A stretch of 64,000 nucleotides of DNA from Streptomyces sp. NBC_00433 (GCA_036015235.1 CP107926.1:4421501-4485500), one strand, 5' to 3'. Positions 1-8,170 are shown, counted from the first letter of the stretch. Numbers and translations: made by a program. Notes: generated from the letters alone by a model not told the origin.

Positions 1-90
1 TCCACCACCAACTCCGACGACTACAAGGGCCTCGAAGGCCTCCTCACCGTCGTACCGGTCACACGACCCATCGTCCTCCACGACCGGTAA
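1..90 (+). CDS. PIN-domain toxin, C-terminal end (partial)
   Basis: This is the last 29 codons of a gene that begins left of the window and ends in TAA. The peptide contains NSDDYKGLEGLLTVVPV and ends in LHDR. It matches the C-terminus of the PIN toxin ending at 14967 almost residue for residue, so it should be the end of a VapC-type ribonuclease from a Phd/PIN toxin-antitoxin pair. The D in the N-S-D-D segment is where PIN nucleases carry their last acidic residue. The gene is followed by the same conserved 22-bp motif and tRNA-Gly fragment that follow the 14967 copy. It therefore closes a cassette whose start is outside the window. The antitoxin and catalytic N-terminus cannot be seen. Confidence 0.75.
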   Translation, partial: STTNSDDYKGLEGLLTVVPVTRPIVLHDR

Positions 91-111
91 GTCGTACTCG
101 TCGCACCACGA

Positions 112-133
112 CCGCACCACACACAGCGGTAAC
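112..133 (+). repeat. conserved pre-att motif, copy 1
   Basis: CCGCACCA-N4-CAGCGGTA lies 120 bp upstream of the tRNA-Gly fragment at 232. Five copies in the window keep this spacing. The GCACCAC word is doubled just upstream (from about 102). This looks like an integrase arm-binding site or conserved element end. The role is inferred; the repetition is seen directly. Confidence 0.7.
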
Positions 134-231
134 CTGCGGACAATAGCGGCCAGACACGAGCGCGCGGACGTAAGGCACCTGGTGGTACAGGGGTCATCTG
201 ACCAGCAGATACGCCGACAGAGCCCCTGTGA

Positions 232-275
232 TTCCCAAGCTCAGAGCGCGGGTTCGATTCCCGTCATCCGCTCCA
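232..275 (+). repeat. tRNA-Gly(CCC) 3' half, att-like site 1
   Basis: These 44 bp run from the anticodon loop (TTCCCAA) through the 3' anticodon stem (GCTCA), T-arm (GCGGG TTCGATT CCCGT), acceptor 3' strand (CATCCGC), discriminator T and CCA. The 5' half of the tRNA is absent: the bases just upstream (CTGTGA) cannot pair with GCTCA. It is therefore a recombination scar, not a working tRNA. Identity beginning in the anticodon loop is typical of tyrosine-integrase att cores in tRNA genes. Confidence 0.9.
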
Positions 276-283
276 TTGCACAG

Positions 284-311
284 CCCCAGGTCGAAGACCT
301 GGGGCCTTTTT
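284..311 (+). terminator. intrinsic terminator after att site 1
   Basis: CCCCAGGTC (284-292), a GAA loop and GACCTGGGG (296-304) form a perfect 9-bp stem, followed by a T run. It sits 8 bp after the encoded CCA, as expected for a native tRNA terminator that has travelled with the 3' end. Confidence 0.85.
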
Positions 312-322
312 GTCGTCCGGGC

Positions 323-385
323 GGGCCGATTGAAGAACCCGCACGACTCGCGCACCGCATCTGGCGGTCAATTGGCGCCATTCGT
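323..385 (+). repeat. right-side att flank shared with 8382-8444
   Basis: The stretch after the terminator, including two GCAC-type words and GGCGGTCAA-T-TGGCGCCA, matches the sequence after att site 4 (8382-8444) with scattered mismatches. GCACCAC-like words on both sides of the core suggest a nearly complete attP-type arm arrangement. The function is inferred. The rest of 91-566 holds no recognisable gene. Confidence 0.5.
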
Positions 386-566
386 TTCTGGGCGTTCCGG
401 TGGATTCCGCGTCCGGCGGTGTACGTGAGGCCCTGAGCCGGAGGGACGGGCGGCGAACGGGCGTGCGCCGAGGGCATGTTCGGGCATCCGCGTCCCGAGC
501 GGTGATGACTCCGCTACCGGTGGTTGCTAGGTTCGTGACTGTCGTACTGCCGTGGGGGTGGGGCGG

Positions 567-3500
567 ATGGGGTTCAGCTGGAAGGGTGCCGTCAACAAGG
601 TCGGGGACGGGATCGAGCACGGCGTCGACAAGGTCAAGAAGAAGGCCGGCGAGATCATCGACGACGGCGCCCACATCGTCGGCGACGGCCTGGACCACGT
701 CGGACTCGACGACGCAGCGGACTGGGTCGAGGACAAGGGCGACCACATCGCCGACGACCTCGGCGCCCACGTCGCCGAGCAGCAACTCGGCCAGACCGAC
801 CAGCCCGAGGAGTTGCTGCACGGGGACCCGGCCAAGATCCGCGAAGCGGTCCTGCACCTGGCCAGGCTCTCCCTGGCCTTCGACACCGGCCACACCGGCC
901 TGGCCCATCTCGACCCCGGGGACTGGGACGGCGCGGGCGCGGAAGCCTTCCGGGCCAAGTTCACGGCCCAGCCCGCCAAATGGGCCCACGCCGCCACCGC
1001 CTGCGCCGAAGCCGGACTCGCCCTGGAGACCTACGCCGAAACCGTCGACTGGGCCAAAGGCCAGGCCAAGGAAGCCGTGCGGCTCTGGAAGCAGGGCGTC
1101 GCCGCCCGCAAAACGGCCGCCGACGCGTACAACGCGGCCGTGGACACCTACCACGATGACGTGAAGGCCTACAACGACAAGGTCGACGACGGCACAGACC
1201 CCGGCGCCAAACCCGTCGCACCGGCGGCGTTCACCGACCCCGGCGCGAAGGACAGGCAGGCCGCCAAGGACACTCTGGACGCGGCCCGCAAGCAGCGCGA
1301 CAGCGCCGCCGCCACCGCCGAGGCCAAGGTCCGCACGGCCACCGAACTGGCGCCGAAGAAACCGGACTTCACCGGCCGGATGGAGAACGACCTCGGCGAC
1401 GTCGGCAGAGCCGCACCCATCGCCGTCGAGCACTTCGCCGGCGGCCTGGTCCGCTCGGTGACCGACCTGGAGAAGTTCGTCCGCGGCCTGAACCCCACCG
1501 ACCCCTACAACCTCACCCACCCCGCCCAATACCTGACCCACCTCAACGCCACCGCCGCCGGCCTGGTCGACATGACCGCCCACCCCGAACGACTCCCCGG
1601 CATCATCCTCGGCACCGGATGGGGCTCCGACGGCTCCGAAGCAAGCGGCCGACTCGTCGGCAACATCCTGCTGGCCATCGCCACCGACGGCGGCAGCGCC
1701 GCCGGCAAAACCGTCGCAGAGGACGCCGCCAAGAACGCAGCAAAAGACGCAGCAGAACAAGCCGTCAAGAACGGGGCCCGCGCCGCAGCCGAAGACCCCG
1801 CAAAGAGCGCCATCGAACAAGCCGCGAAGAAGTGCCTCTCGGACCCGATCGACGTCGCCACCGGCGACATGATCCTCACCCAGACCGACCTCACCCTCCC
1901 CGGCACCCTCCCCCTGGTCCTGCAACGCACCCACCTGTCGTCCTACCGGATCGGCCGCTTCTACGGACCCTCCTGGGCCTCCGCCCTCGACCAACGCCTC
2001 GAACTCGACGACCAGGGAGTCGCCTTCGTCGCCGACGACGGCTCGATCCTGCTCTACCCCGTCCCGCAGCCCGGCGTCCCCGCCTTCCCCTCCCACGGCC
2101 CCCGCTGGCCGCTGGAATGGGACGGCACACCCGGCTCTCCACTCCGCATCACCAAAACAGAAGCCGGCCACACCCTCCACTTCACCACCGTCCCAGGAGC
2201 GACAGCCACGCCCGGCGGCCCGATGCCGCTACCGCTCACCGAAGTCACCGACCGCAACGGCAACTCCTACGCGATCACCCACGACGACGACGGCGTCCCC
2301 ATCGAGATCCACCACAGTGGCGGCTACCACCTCACCCTCAGCAGCGGCAACGGCCGCGTGACCGCCCTGCGACTACTCGACCCCGCCGCACCCGACTCGC
2401 CCGGCACCTTCGTGCGGGCATACGCCTACGACGAGTCCGGCCACCTCACCGCTGTCACCGACTCCACCGCCGTCCCCTACCGCTTCACCTACGACACCGC
2501 CGGCCGGATCACCTCCTGGACCGACCGCAACGACACCTCGTACCACTACACCTACGACCACCGGGGCCGCTGCGTCGCGACACGTGGCACCGAAGGGTTC
2601 CTGAACAGCACTTTCAGCTACAACGGCGCCAGCCGCACAACCACTTACACCAACTCGCTCGGCCACAGCAGCACTTACCGACACAGCGCTGCTTATCGAC
2701 TCGTCTGTGAAACGGATCCCCTCGGCAACACGACCACCCAGCAGTGGGACCCGGCCAACCGGCATCTCATCGCCACGACGGATCCGCTGGGGCACACGAC
2801 CCGCTACGCCTACGACGAGGTAGGCAACCTCACGGAACTGCTCCTGGCGGACGGCTCGGTCGCGCATGCTTCCTACGATTCCCTTCACCGGCCCACCGCG
2901 GTCGTCGAACCGGGTGGGGCGACCTGGCGGCACTCGTTCGACGAGCGAGGCAATCTCCTCGTCGCAACGGATCCCTTGGGCGCGGAAACCCGACACGCCT
3001 ACAACGCGTCGGGGCACCTGCTCTCCACTACCGACGCCGTCGGCCACACTCGGACATTCGCCACCGACTCCGCCGGGCTGGTGGTCGCGATCACCGACGA
3101 GGCCGGGCATAGGTCTGTCATCCGGCGTGATCCGTTCGGACACGTCGTGGAGGTCGTCGATCCTCTCGGGCTCACCACCCGCACGAGTTGGACGCCCGAG
3201 GGCATGGTGGAGCGGCGCGAGCATGCCGACGGTTCCAGGGAATCGTGGACCTGGGATGCGGAAGGCAACCTGACCAGCCATACCGACCCCGCCGGCAATG
3301 TCACCCGCCACACGACCACCCACTTCGACCTGCCCGCTACACGGACGGATCCGGACGGCGTGACATACGCCTTCGCCTACGACTCTGAACTCCAACTGGT
3401 CGGCGTGACGAACCCCCAGGGGCTCACGTGGTCCTACCAGTACGACGAGGCGGGGCGCCTGGTCACGGAGACGGACTTCAACGGCCGTCGTCTGGCGTAT

Positions 3501-5273
3501 TCCTACGACGCCTCGGGCAACCTGACGTCCCGAACCAACGGCGTGGGCGACGTGCTGCGCTTCGCACGCGACGCACTCGGCCGTGTCACCGAGCAACGTA
3601 CGGACCTGGACGGCACCACCTACCAGTACAGCGTTTCCGGTCATCTGACAGGCAGCGTGAACCGCGACGCGGTGGTCGCCGTCGAGCGCGACGCCCGCGG
3701 CCGCGTACTCGCGGAGACGGTCAACGGCCGGACGGTCACCTTCTCGCGGGACGCACTCGGGCGTGTCACCTGTCGAACCACGCCGTCCGGGCTGACATCG
3801 CTGTGGACCTACGATCCGACAGGCCGACCCTCGGCGATCGCCGCCGGCACGGACTCCTTGACGTTCGCCTACGACGCAGCCGGCCGGGAGCGCGAGCGGC
3901 GCTTCAGCGAGAGCATCGGGCTCACGCAGTCCTGGGACCCCGTTCACCGCCTCACCGAGCAGACAATCCGGAGGCGTGGCGACGGAGACGACCGGCTCAT
4001 CCACCGCACGTTCGCCCACCGCGCCGACGGCTACCTCACCGAGGTGAGCGACCTCTCTTCACGCACACGTCGGTTCGGACTCGACACTATGGGCCGGGTG
4101 ACCGAGGTGCGTGCCCATGGTTGGAGCGAGACGTACGCCTACGACGCGGCCGGCAACGTCACTCACGCGACGGCACCCGCCCATGAGGCGGCTGGCGAAC
4201 GCGCCGTCAGCGGCACCCTCGTACGCCGGGCCGGGCATACGACGTACGTACACGACGCGCAGGGTCGCCTGATCCGAAAAACCCGCAAACTGCTCAGCGG
4301 GCAACGCCGCACCTGGACGTACTCGTGGAATGCCGAGGACCGCCTCACCGAAGCAGTGACGCCGGACGGACGGCGCTGGCGCTACGCCTATGACCCGCTG
4401 GGACGCCGGATATCCAAGCACCGCCTGACCGAGGGCGGCTCGGCCGCCGACCGTACGGACTTCACCTGGGACGAGACCCGCCTGATCGAGCAGCGGGCGG
4501 CCGACGGCCAGGTGACCACGTGGGATTTCACCCCCGGCACCCACACTCCGCTCGCGCAGAGGAACCGCGGACCGGTCGGTTGGAGTGACAACGAGCCCTT
4601 GCGCGCCGTCATCACGCACCACTCGTCCACCAGCCGCAGCACGCGTTTCCATGCCGTGGTCACGGACTCCGTCGGTACGCCGACCGAACTGGTGACACCC
4701 GAGGGAGAAGTAGTCTGGAAGCGAAACCCGACTCACTGGGGCACATCGCTTCCAGTCGAAGCGGAGGTCACTCTCGTTGACTGCCCGCTCCGTTTCCCCG
4801 GGCAGTATGCGGACTCCGAAACGGGCCTCAACTACAACTATGCCCGCTACTACGATCCTGAGATCGCCAAGTACATCAGCGCGGACCCGCTCGGCCTTGA
4901 GCCGGCGGACAACCACCACGCCTACGTGCTCAATGCGCTGAACTGGTCCGACCCGCTCGGCCTCAATCCGAAGTGCGGGATAGACCTCTCGAACGCGACT
5001 CCGCACCAGGGGAGATTCCCGAAGTCCGCCAATCCCGATGAAATTCTGGTGCGCCGCAAACAGGATGGAAGCGTAACCGCGTACGCGGTCTACGGCAGAG
5101 ATGGACTCCCGGTGAAGCGGGTAGATGTGGACCCGGACTCCGCACCGCACGGCGGCGTTCCGGCGCCCCATGTGCTTGAGACGCACAAGAACGTCAACCC
5201 GAGGACAGGACAGACGTTCCTGACATGGGATAAGATGCCACGGCCCGCCAGGCCTGACGAACTTCCGCAATAA
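567..5273 (+). CDS. Rhs/YD-repeat polymorphic toxin with C-terminal Ntox24-like domain
   Basis: This 1,568-aa protein has the layout of a contact-dependent polymorphic toxin. Residues 1-330 form a helical, charged, Ala-rich N-terminus like the putative type VII-secreted leader of actinobacterial Rhs proteins. Around residue 430 a DUF6531-like segment begins (CLSDPIDVATGDM). Next come about 30 YD repeats (YxYDxxGxLT) and an RHS core signature near residue 1,420 (ETGLNYNYARYYDP, then SADPLGL). The last roughly 105 residues form a separate tip (GGVPAPH, then TWDKMPRPARPDELP) resembling polymorphic toxin type 24. ATG 567 is preceded by GGTGGGG; a GTG at 552 is possible. Ten bases separate it from a probable immunity gene. 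The whole unit is framed by tRNA-Gly fragments. The toxin assignment is from memory of the family and is moderate. Confidence 0.85.
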   Translation: MGFSWKGAVNKVGDGIEHGVDKVKKKAGEIIDDGAHIVGDGLDHVGLDDAADWVEDKGDHIADDLGAHVAEQQLGQTDQPEELLHGDPAKIREAVLHLARLSLAFDTGHTGLAHLDPGDWDGAGAEAFRAKFTAQPAKWAHAATACAEAGLALETYAETVDWAKGQAKEAVRLWKQGVAARKTAADAYNAAVDTYHDDVKAYNDKVDDGTDPGAKPVAPAAFTDPGAKDRQAAKDTLDAARKQRDSAAATAEAKVRTATELAPKKPDFTGRMENDLGDVGRAAPIAVEHFAGGLVRSVTDLEKFVRGLNPTDPYNLTHPAQYLTHLNATAAGLVDMTAHPERLPGIILGTGWGSDGSEASGRLVGNILLAIATDGGSAAGKTVAEDAAKNAAKDAAEQAVKNGARAAAEDPAKSAIEQAAKKCLSDPIDVATGDMILTQTDLTLPGTLPLVLQRTHLSSYRIGRFYGPSWASALDQRLELDDQGVAFVADDGSILLYPVPQPGVPAFPSHGPRWPLEWDGTPGSPLRITKTEAGHTLHFTTVPGATATPGGPMPLPLTEVTDRNGNSYAITHDDDGVPIEIHHSGGYHLTLSSGNGRVTALRLLDPAAPDSPGTFVRAYAYDESGHLTAVTDSTAVPYRFTYDTAGRITSWTDRNDTSYHYTYDHRGRCVATRGTEGFLNSTFSYNGASRTTTYTNSLGHSSTYRHSAAYRLVCETDPLGNTTTQQWDPANRHLIATTDPLGHTTRYAYDEVGNLTELLLADGSVAHASYDSLHRPTAVVEPGGATWRHSFDERGNLLVATDPLGAETRHAYNASGHLLSTTDAVGHTRTFATDSAGLVVAITDEAGHRSVIRRDPFGHVVEVVDPLGLTTRTSWTPEGMVERREHADGSRESWTWDAEGNLTSHTDPAGNVTRHTTTHFDLPATRTDPDGVTYAFAYDSELQLVGVTNPQGLTWSYQYDEAGRLVTETDFNGRRLAYSYDASGNLTSRTNGVGDVLRFARDALGRVTEQRTDLDGTTYQYSVSGHLTGSVNRDAVVAVERDARGRVLAETVNGRTVTFSRDALGRVTCRTTPSGLTSLWTYDPTGRPSAIAAGTDSLTFAYDAAGRERERRFSESIGLTQSWDPVHRLTEQTIRRRGDGDDRLIHRTFAHRADGYLTEVSDLSSRTRRFGLDTMGRVTEVRAHGWSETYAYDAAGNVTHATAPAHEAAGERAVSGTLVRRAGHTTYVHDAQGRLIRKTRKLLSGQRRTWTYSWNAEDRLTEAVTPDGRRWRYAYDPLGRRISKHRLTEGGSAADRTDFTWDETRLIEQRAADGQVTTWDFTPGTHTPLAQRNRGPVGWSDNEPLRAVITHHSSTSRSTRFHAVVTDSVGTPTELVTPEGEVVWKRNPTHWGTSLPVEAEVTLVDCPLRFPGQYADSETGLNYNYARYYDPEIAKYISADPLGLEPADNHHAYVLNALNWSDPLGLNPKCGIDLSNATPHQGRFPKSANPDEILVRRKQDGSVTAYAVYGRDGLPVKRVDVDPDSAPHGGVPAPHVLETHKNVNPRTGQTFLTWDKMPRPARPDELPQ

Positions 5274-5283
5274 GGAATGCCGC

Positions 5284-5742
5284 ATGAACCCGATGAGAGA
5301 CCCTCAGATCAGGGAATGGACGGAATCGACGGGTCACCGCGCCGACTACATCGACTTCCTTTCCCAATCCACTGGAATAGCTGAATGGATTGCCCTGTCG
5401 CGCGTGTTCCTGCCGGAATTCGTCGAGGTGGACGGGTGCGTCCTATGGGATCGATCATACGATCCCGAGAATTTCGGCACCTGGCGCTCCACACTGGACG
5501 GCGACGTCACGGCAATCGAAGCCACCCTGAATCAGCTCAAGCTGTATCTGTACGTCGACATCGCCGACGACGCCACCTCGCGCGCCAACGCGCTGTCCCT
5601 GGCTGAGGACATCGCAACAGTGTGGCGGATCCGTCTGACGACGACTTTTCCAAGAAGAAGCTTTTCTGTCCAGGCGATGGACACCGAGGACGGTCCAGTC
5701 GTGTCCTTCGTCAGCGAACGCCCCGGCAGCGCCGTTTCGTGA
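5284..5742 (+). CDS. probable immunity protein for the Rhs toxin
   Basis: This 152-aa acidic protein has no signal peptide or membrane segment. I do not recognise its family. It starts 10 bp after the toxin stop, with an AAGGA-type ribosome site at 5273-5278, so the two genes are almost certainly cotranscribed. A small acidic gene directly after the variable tip of an Rhs protein is the standard position for a cognate immunity protein, which would bind the toxin tip in the cytoplasm and block it. Visible features are an aromatic N-terminal half (WIALSRVFLPEF, LWDRSYDPENFGTWR) and a helical middle. It is the only other gene in this cassette. Function is inferred from position alone. Confidence 0.6.
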   Translation: MNPMRDPQIREWTESTGHRADYIDFLSQSTGIAEWIALSRVFLPEFVEVDGCVLWDRSYDPENFGTWRSTLDGDVTAIEATLNQLKLYLYVDIADDATSRANALSLAEDIATVWRIRLTTTFPRRSFSVQAMDTEDGPVVSFVSERPGSAVS

Positions 5743-5744
5743 GG

Positions 5745-5832
5745 CCTTCCGCCCTACCCGGGCGGGGAGCAGGACAACCTCGGCAAGCGGGTCGACCTCG
5801 CGGGGGCCATCCCCGCACGGGCCGGGGAGCAG
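5745..5832. CRISPR. two-repeat CRISPR remnant, type I-E-like (degenerate)
   Basis: A 28-bp unit at 5805-5832 (GGCCATCCCCGCAC, then GGGCCGGGGAGCAG) resembles actinobacterial type I-E repeats. A degenerate relative ends at 5772 (GGGCGGGGAGCAG). The interval 5773-5804 is exactly 32 bp, the usual I-E spacer length. The first repeat is poorly conserved in its 5' half. There is no leader and no cas gene in the window. It lies directly after the immunity gene stop. The repeat resemblance is from memory, so this is a moderate call. Confidence 0.4.
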
Positions 5833-5858
5833 CCCGACTGAACGACACCGAGCCACTC

Positions 5859-5880
5859 CCGCACCAGCTCCAGCGGTACA
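5859..5880 (+). repeat. conserved pre-att motif, copy 2
   Basis: CCGCACCA-GCTC-CAGCGGTACA lies 121 bp upstream of the tRNA fragment at 5980. It is followed by AACCACAGCCAGGCGCGGA, a second block partly shared with the copies at 6936 and 8180. Confidence 0.7.
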
Positions 5881-5979
5881 CCACGGAGAACCACAGCCAG
5901 GCGCGGACATCGAACGTAGACCCACCACTGGGCACAAGCGCCAGCTGACCTGCAGAGACGCCACCAGAAGCCCCTGTGA

Positions 5980-6023
5980 TTCCCAAGCTCAGAGCGCGGG
6001 TTCGATTCCCGTCATCCGCTCCA
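5980..6023 (+). repeat. tRNA-Gly(CCC) 3' half, att-like site 2
   Basis: These 44 bp are identical to site 1, again preceded by CCCCTGTGA. It ends the Rhs cassette and begins the minus-strand VapBC cassette. Confidence 0.9.
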
Positions 6024-6029
6024 AAAAGT

Positions 6030-6063
6030 AAATGCCACAGGCCGATTGCCTGGGGCATTTCGT
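6030..6063 (+). terminator. hairpin terminator after att site 2
   Basis: AAATGCC (6030-6036) and CAGGC (6038-6042) pair with GCCTG (6048-6052) and GGCATTT (6054-6060) across a 5-base loop. The sequence differs from the terminator at site 1, so the downstream flank came from elsewhere. It could serve the converging toxin gene ending at 6110 as well. Confidence 0.7.
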
Positions 6064-6109
6064 CATCCAGAATTAGGCTCACCGCTTAAATGCGATCGCG
6101 AGCGCTCTG

Positions 6110-6538
6110 CTACGGGTTGAAATCCCAGGGATTGGTCACCATAGCGCCGGTGCGCTCCAGATGCTTGATATTGCGACTGGCAACGGTCCAGCCGTTGGCC
6201 AGCGCGGTGGCGGCGATCAGGGCGTCCGGCGGGTCGATGCTCGTGCCGGCGGCCTTCAGCGCCTTGTGGACAGCAAGGTAGGCCGCGGCCTCCCGTTCGC
6301 CGATCGGCGCGATGCGGTCCCGGTACTCCAGCCGAGCTGTGGCGAGGACTTGGGCATACCTGGCTTGCCGAGCCGGGTCCGGGGTGGCCTCCACGCCAGC
6401 TTCGATCTCGGCCACGGTGATGACACTCAGACAGCGATTGGGCCGCGCGGTCGAACGGAGCCAGGCCACGACACGAGGGTCGGGCCGAAGACGCGTCGTG
6501 AGTTCCGCGACGACGTTGGTGTCGAGCAGGTAGATCAC
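6110..6538 (-). CDS. vapC: VapC-type PIN-domain ribonuclease toxin
   Basis: This 142-aa protein has the full PIN pattern: YLLDTNVVAEL at the N-terminus (first catalytic Asp), VAEIEAGVEA in the middle (conserved Glu), and DALIAATALANGWTVASRNIKHLE near the end (last acidic residues and core helix). PIN toxins of the VapC/FitB type cleave RNA, usually tRNA or rRNA, when released from their antitoxin. The start is GTG and overlaps the antitoxin stop as GTGA, giving translational coupling. The pair fills the whole cassette between the tRNA fragments at 5980 and 7055. A frameshifted relative lies at 9139-9567. Confidence 0.92.
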   Translation of the reverse strand: MIYLLDTNVVAELTTRLRPDPRVVAWLRSTARPNRCLSVITVAEIEAGVEATPDPARQARYAQVLATARLEYRDRIAPIGEREAAAYLAVHKALKAAGTSIDPPDALIAATALANGWTVASRNIKHLERTGAMVTNPWDFNP

Positions 6539-6816
6539 CGATCGCCCGCCTGGTCGTCGTCGTAGGACCGTCCGCCGAACTCCAGCCCTTCGAAGGGCTG
6601 GGACAGCAGGAACTCCTCGAAGCCGTCAGTGGCCAGCCGCACCCATCGGCTCAGCATCTCCGGCAGCGCCTCAAGCTCAGTGTCCGCAAGCTCCGCGTCG
6701 AAGTGCCGGGCCTGGTCATCCGGGAGGGACTCCCGGATGTCGCGGATGGTCCGCAACGGATGCGCCGTCGCCGCAGACCTGGACGAGCGCGGAACGCCGC
6801 CAGGTGCAGTGGTCAT
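6535..6816 (-). CDS. vapB: VapB-type antitoxin of the minus-strand PIN pair
   Basis: This 93-aa acidic protein lies directly before and overlaps the PIN toxin. The ATG at 6816 is chosen because AAGGGGGAAG lies just upstream; an in-frame ATG 18 codons earlier lacks a ribosome site. The C-terminal half (DGFEEFLLSQPFEGLEFGG, then SYDDDQAGD) is acidic and aromatic, as expected for the segment that wraps a basic PIN toxin. A clear DNA-binding fold is not obvious, although the N-terminus is basic and short. Antitoxin function is inferred from position and composition. A 5'-truncated copy of the same gene survives at 9564-9690. Confidence 0.75.
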   Translation of the reverse strand: MTTAPGGVPRSSRSAATAHPLRTIRDIRESLPDDQARHFDAELADTELEALPEMLSRWVRLATDGFEEFLLSQPFEGLEFGGRSYDDDQAGDR

Positions 6817-6935
6817 CTTCTTCCCCCTTCGCCCCACGTAGGCTGCCGTCTCATACCAGGTTAAGGGCACCGGTCACCTCCACGGGCAAGGAGTCGGCGC
6901 CGAAGCCTCCCGAGCCGCGAGTCGCCGCACCACTA

Positions 6936-6957
6936 CCGCACCAGTAGCAGCGGTACA
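6936..6957 (+). repeat. conserved pre-att motif, copy 3
   Basis: CCGCACCA-GTAG-CAGCGGTACA lies 119 bp upstream of the tRNA fragment at 7055. An extra CCGCACCAC word sits immediately upstream (6925-6933), making a tandem pair. Confidence 0.7.
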
Positions 6958-7054
6958 CCAAGGCCAACCAGAGTCAGCGCGGACCTGCCCTGCCCTCCCC
7001 GCGGGAACGGCGGCAGCCACGTGAGCTGGACGGACGCGAACCAAGTACCCGTGA

Positions 7055-7098
7055 TTCCCAAGCTCAGAGCGCGGGTTTGATTCCCGTCATCCGCTCCA
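7055..7098 (+). repeat. tRNA-Gly(CCC) 3' half, att-like site 3
   Basis: These 44 bp differ from site 1 by a single C-to-T change in the T-loop (7078). The copy is preceded by CCGTGA. It separates the minus-strand VapBC cassette from the plus-strand Phd/PIN cassette. Confidence 0.9.
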
Positions 7099-7103
7099 TT
7101 GGT

Positions 7104-7130
7104 AAGCCCCAGGTCGGAGACCTGGGGCTT
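7104..7130 (+). terminator. hairpin terminator after att site 3
   Basis: AAGCCCCAGGTC (7104-7115), a GGA loop and GACCTGGGGCTT (7119-7130) form a perfect 12-bp stem. It is nearly the same hairpin as after site 1. The next 360 bp up to the antitoxin gene hold nothing I can assign. Confidence 0.8.
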
Positions 7131-7482
7131 AATTCATTGAGGCTCGATTACCTCCCCGCCAATTCCCGGTGAAAGAAATTCCAACGCCTCCTCCTGCCGG
7201 AGTGCAGCGGCCCCGCCACCCAGATGTCTCCACGCCGCCGGCTGGAACGTCCGAGCCGCACGGGCGTGCCGGGGTGGTCAGGTGGCTTTGGGTCGCGAGC
7301 GCCCCGGCATTGCCGGCGTTGACTGCGGGTCTTGGCGCGTTCGCGGACTTGGACAGTCGGCCTCCTCCTGGTCGTGGACCCAACTCCGGACCTCGATGAC
7401 GGCAGCCACCCGGCGGTCACAGCGCTCGTTTGCCCACCGACACCGCCCCCACGGACTCGTAGCACCGTGAGACACGACGCGC

Positions 7483-7488
7483 TACACT
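7483..7488 (+). promoter_or_regulatory. candidate -10 box for the Phd/PIN operon (leaderless?)
   Basis: TACACT lies 6 bp before the antitoxin ATG at 7495, and there is no Shine-Dalgarno sequence between them. This geometry fits a leaderless transcript, which is common in actinobacteria. No convincing -35 is seen. Confidence 0.35.
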
Positions 7489-7494
7489 CGGGTC

Positions 7495-7773
7495 ATGAAG
7501 ACCATCACTCAGCGCGAGTTCCGCAACAACTCCGCGGCCGTCATGGACGCCGTCGAAGCCGGCGAGACTTACCACATCACCCGTAACGGCACCGAGGTCG
7601 CAGAGCTGCGCCCCCTTCACCGCAGACGTCGCCTGAGTGCCGAAGAACTGGTGGAGCGGCACCGCAGACTGCCGCGCGTCGACGCCGCCCGCATGCGACA
7701 GGAAGCGGACGAGTTCTTCGGGACCGAAGACCGTGCCGGCGACGACGACCCCTGGCAGCGCAGCCATGGCTGA
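7495..7773 (+). CDS. Phd/YefM-family antitoxin
   Basis: This 92-aa protein has the classic Phd/YefM N-terminus (MKTITQREFRNNSAAVMDAV, then TYHITRNGTEVAELRPL). In this family the segment folds into the DNA-binding dimer that represses the operon. The C-terminal third (EADEFFGTEDRAGDDDPW) is acidic and would neutralise the toxin. The stop overlaps the toxin start by 8 bp, so the pair is translationally coupled. It belongs to the same family as the antitoxins at 11547 and 14250 but diverges in its C-terminal half, which suggests a different toxin partner. The pair is the only cargo between the tRNA fragments at 7055 and 8299. Confidence 0.93.
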   Translation: MKTITQREFRNNSAAVMDAVEAGETYHITRNGTEVAELRPLHRRRRLSAEELVERHRRLPRVDAARMRQEADEFFGTEDRAGDDDPWQRSHG

Positions 7774-8170
7774 GCGCCACCCGGCCGGTGTGCTCGACAC
7801 CTGCACGTACATCGATCTGGACGTGCTCGACCCGGCGGACCTACCAGCGGTACCCGAACTCACCGCCATCACGATGGCCGAGTTGCAGCAGGGGGTCGCC
7901 ATGGCCAAGGACGCTGCCGTCCGAGCCGCTCGCATGGAAAAACTGGGCGCGGCAGTCGCCGATTTCGACCCCCTCCCGTTCAACGGGGACGCAGCCGCCC
8001 GCTACGGCACGCTCGTCGCGCTTGCCATCGCCGCAGGCCGCGATCCACGCCCTCGGAGGATGGATCTCATGATCGCCGCCATCGCCTCCGTCCAGGGCCT
8101 CCCCCTGTTCACCCGCAACGCCGACGACTTCAAGGGGCTGGACAGCTCCCTGACCGTCGTCGCCGTCTGA
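7766..8170 (+). CDS. VapC-type PIN-domain toxin paired with the 7495 antitoxin
   Basis: This 134-aa PIN ribonuclease has GVLDTCTYIDLD (first catalytic Asp), ITMAELQQGVAMA (Glu), MDLMIAAIASVQGLPLFTRNADDFKGL (late Asp residues). ATG 7766 is used because it places the conserved LDT near residue 10 and overlaps the antitoxin stop by 8 bp; the longer open frame to 7637 is antitoxin sequence in another frame. The catalytic role is RNA cleavage, restrained by the preceding Phd-type partner. The C-terminal TRNADDFKGLDSSLTVV resembles those of the PIN toxins at 14509 and 1-90, so the three form one toxin family with diverged N-terminal halves. Confidence 0.92.
   Translation: MAERHPAGVLDTCTYIDLDVLDPADLPAVPELTAITMAELQQGVAMAKDAAVRAARMEKLGAAVADFDPLPFNGDAAARYGTLVALAIAAGRDPRPRRMDLMIAAIASVQGLPLFTRNADDFKGLDSSLTVVAV

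Noticed and set aside
241..477. Minus-strand proteins ending RMTGIEPAL or reading DDGNRTRALSLG
   Set aside because: These are reverse-strand readings of the tRNA fragments and terminators, a known source of spurious proteins in Streptomyces databases.
264..2180. Long Gly/Val-rich minus-strand frame opposite the Rhs gene
   Set aside because: Shadow of a high-GC coding strand with no domain or ribosome site. The same holds for minus-strand frames under the YD repeats, the FG-GAP gene at 38-41 kb and 55.6-60.6 kb.
5745..5832. A functional CRISPR array
   Set aside because: Only two repeats, one strongly degraded, with no leader and no cas genes in 64 kb.
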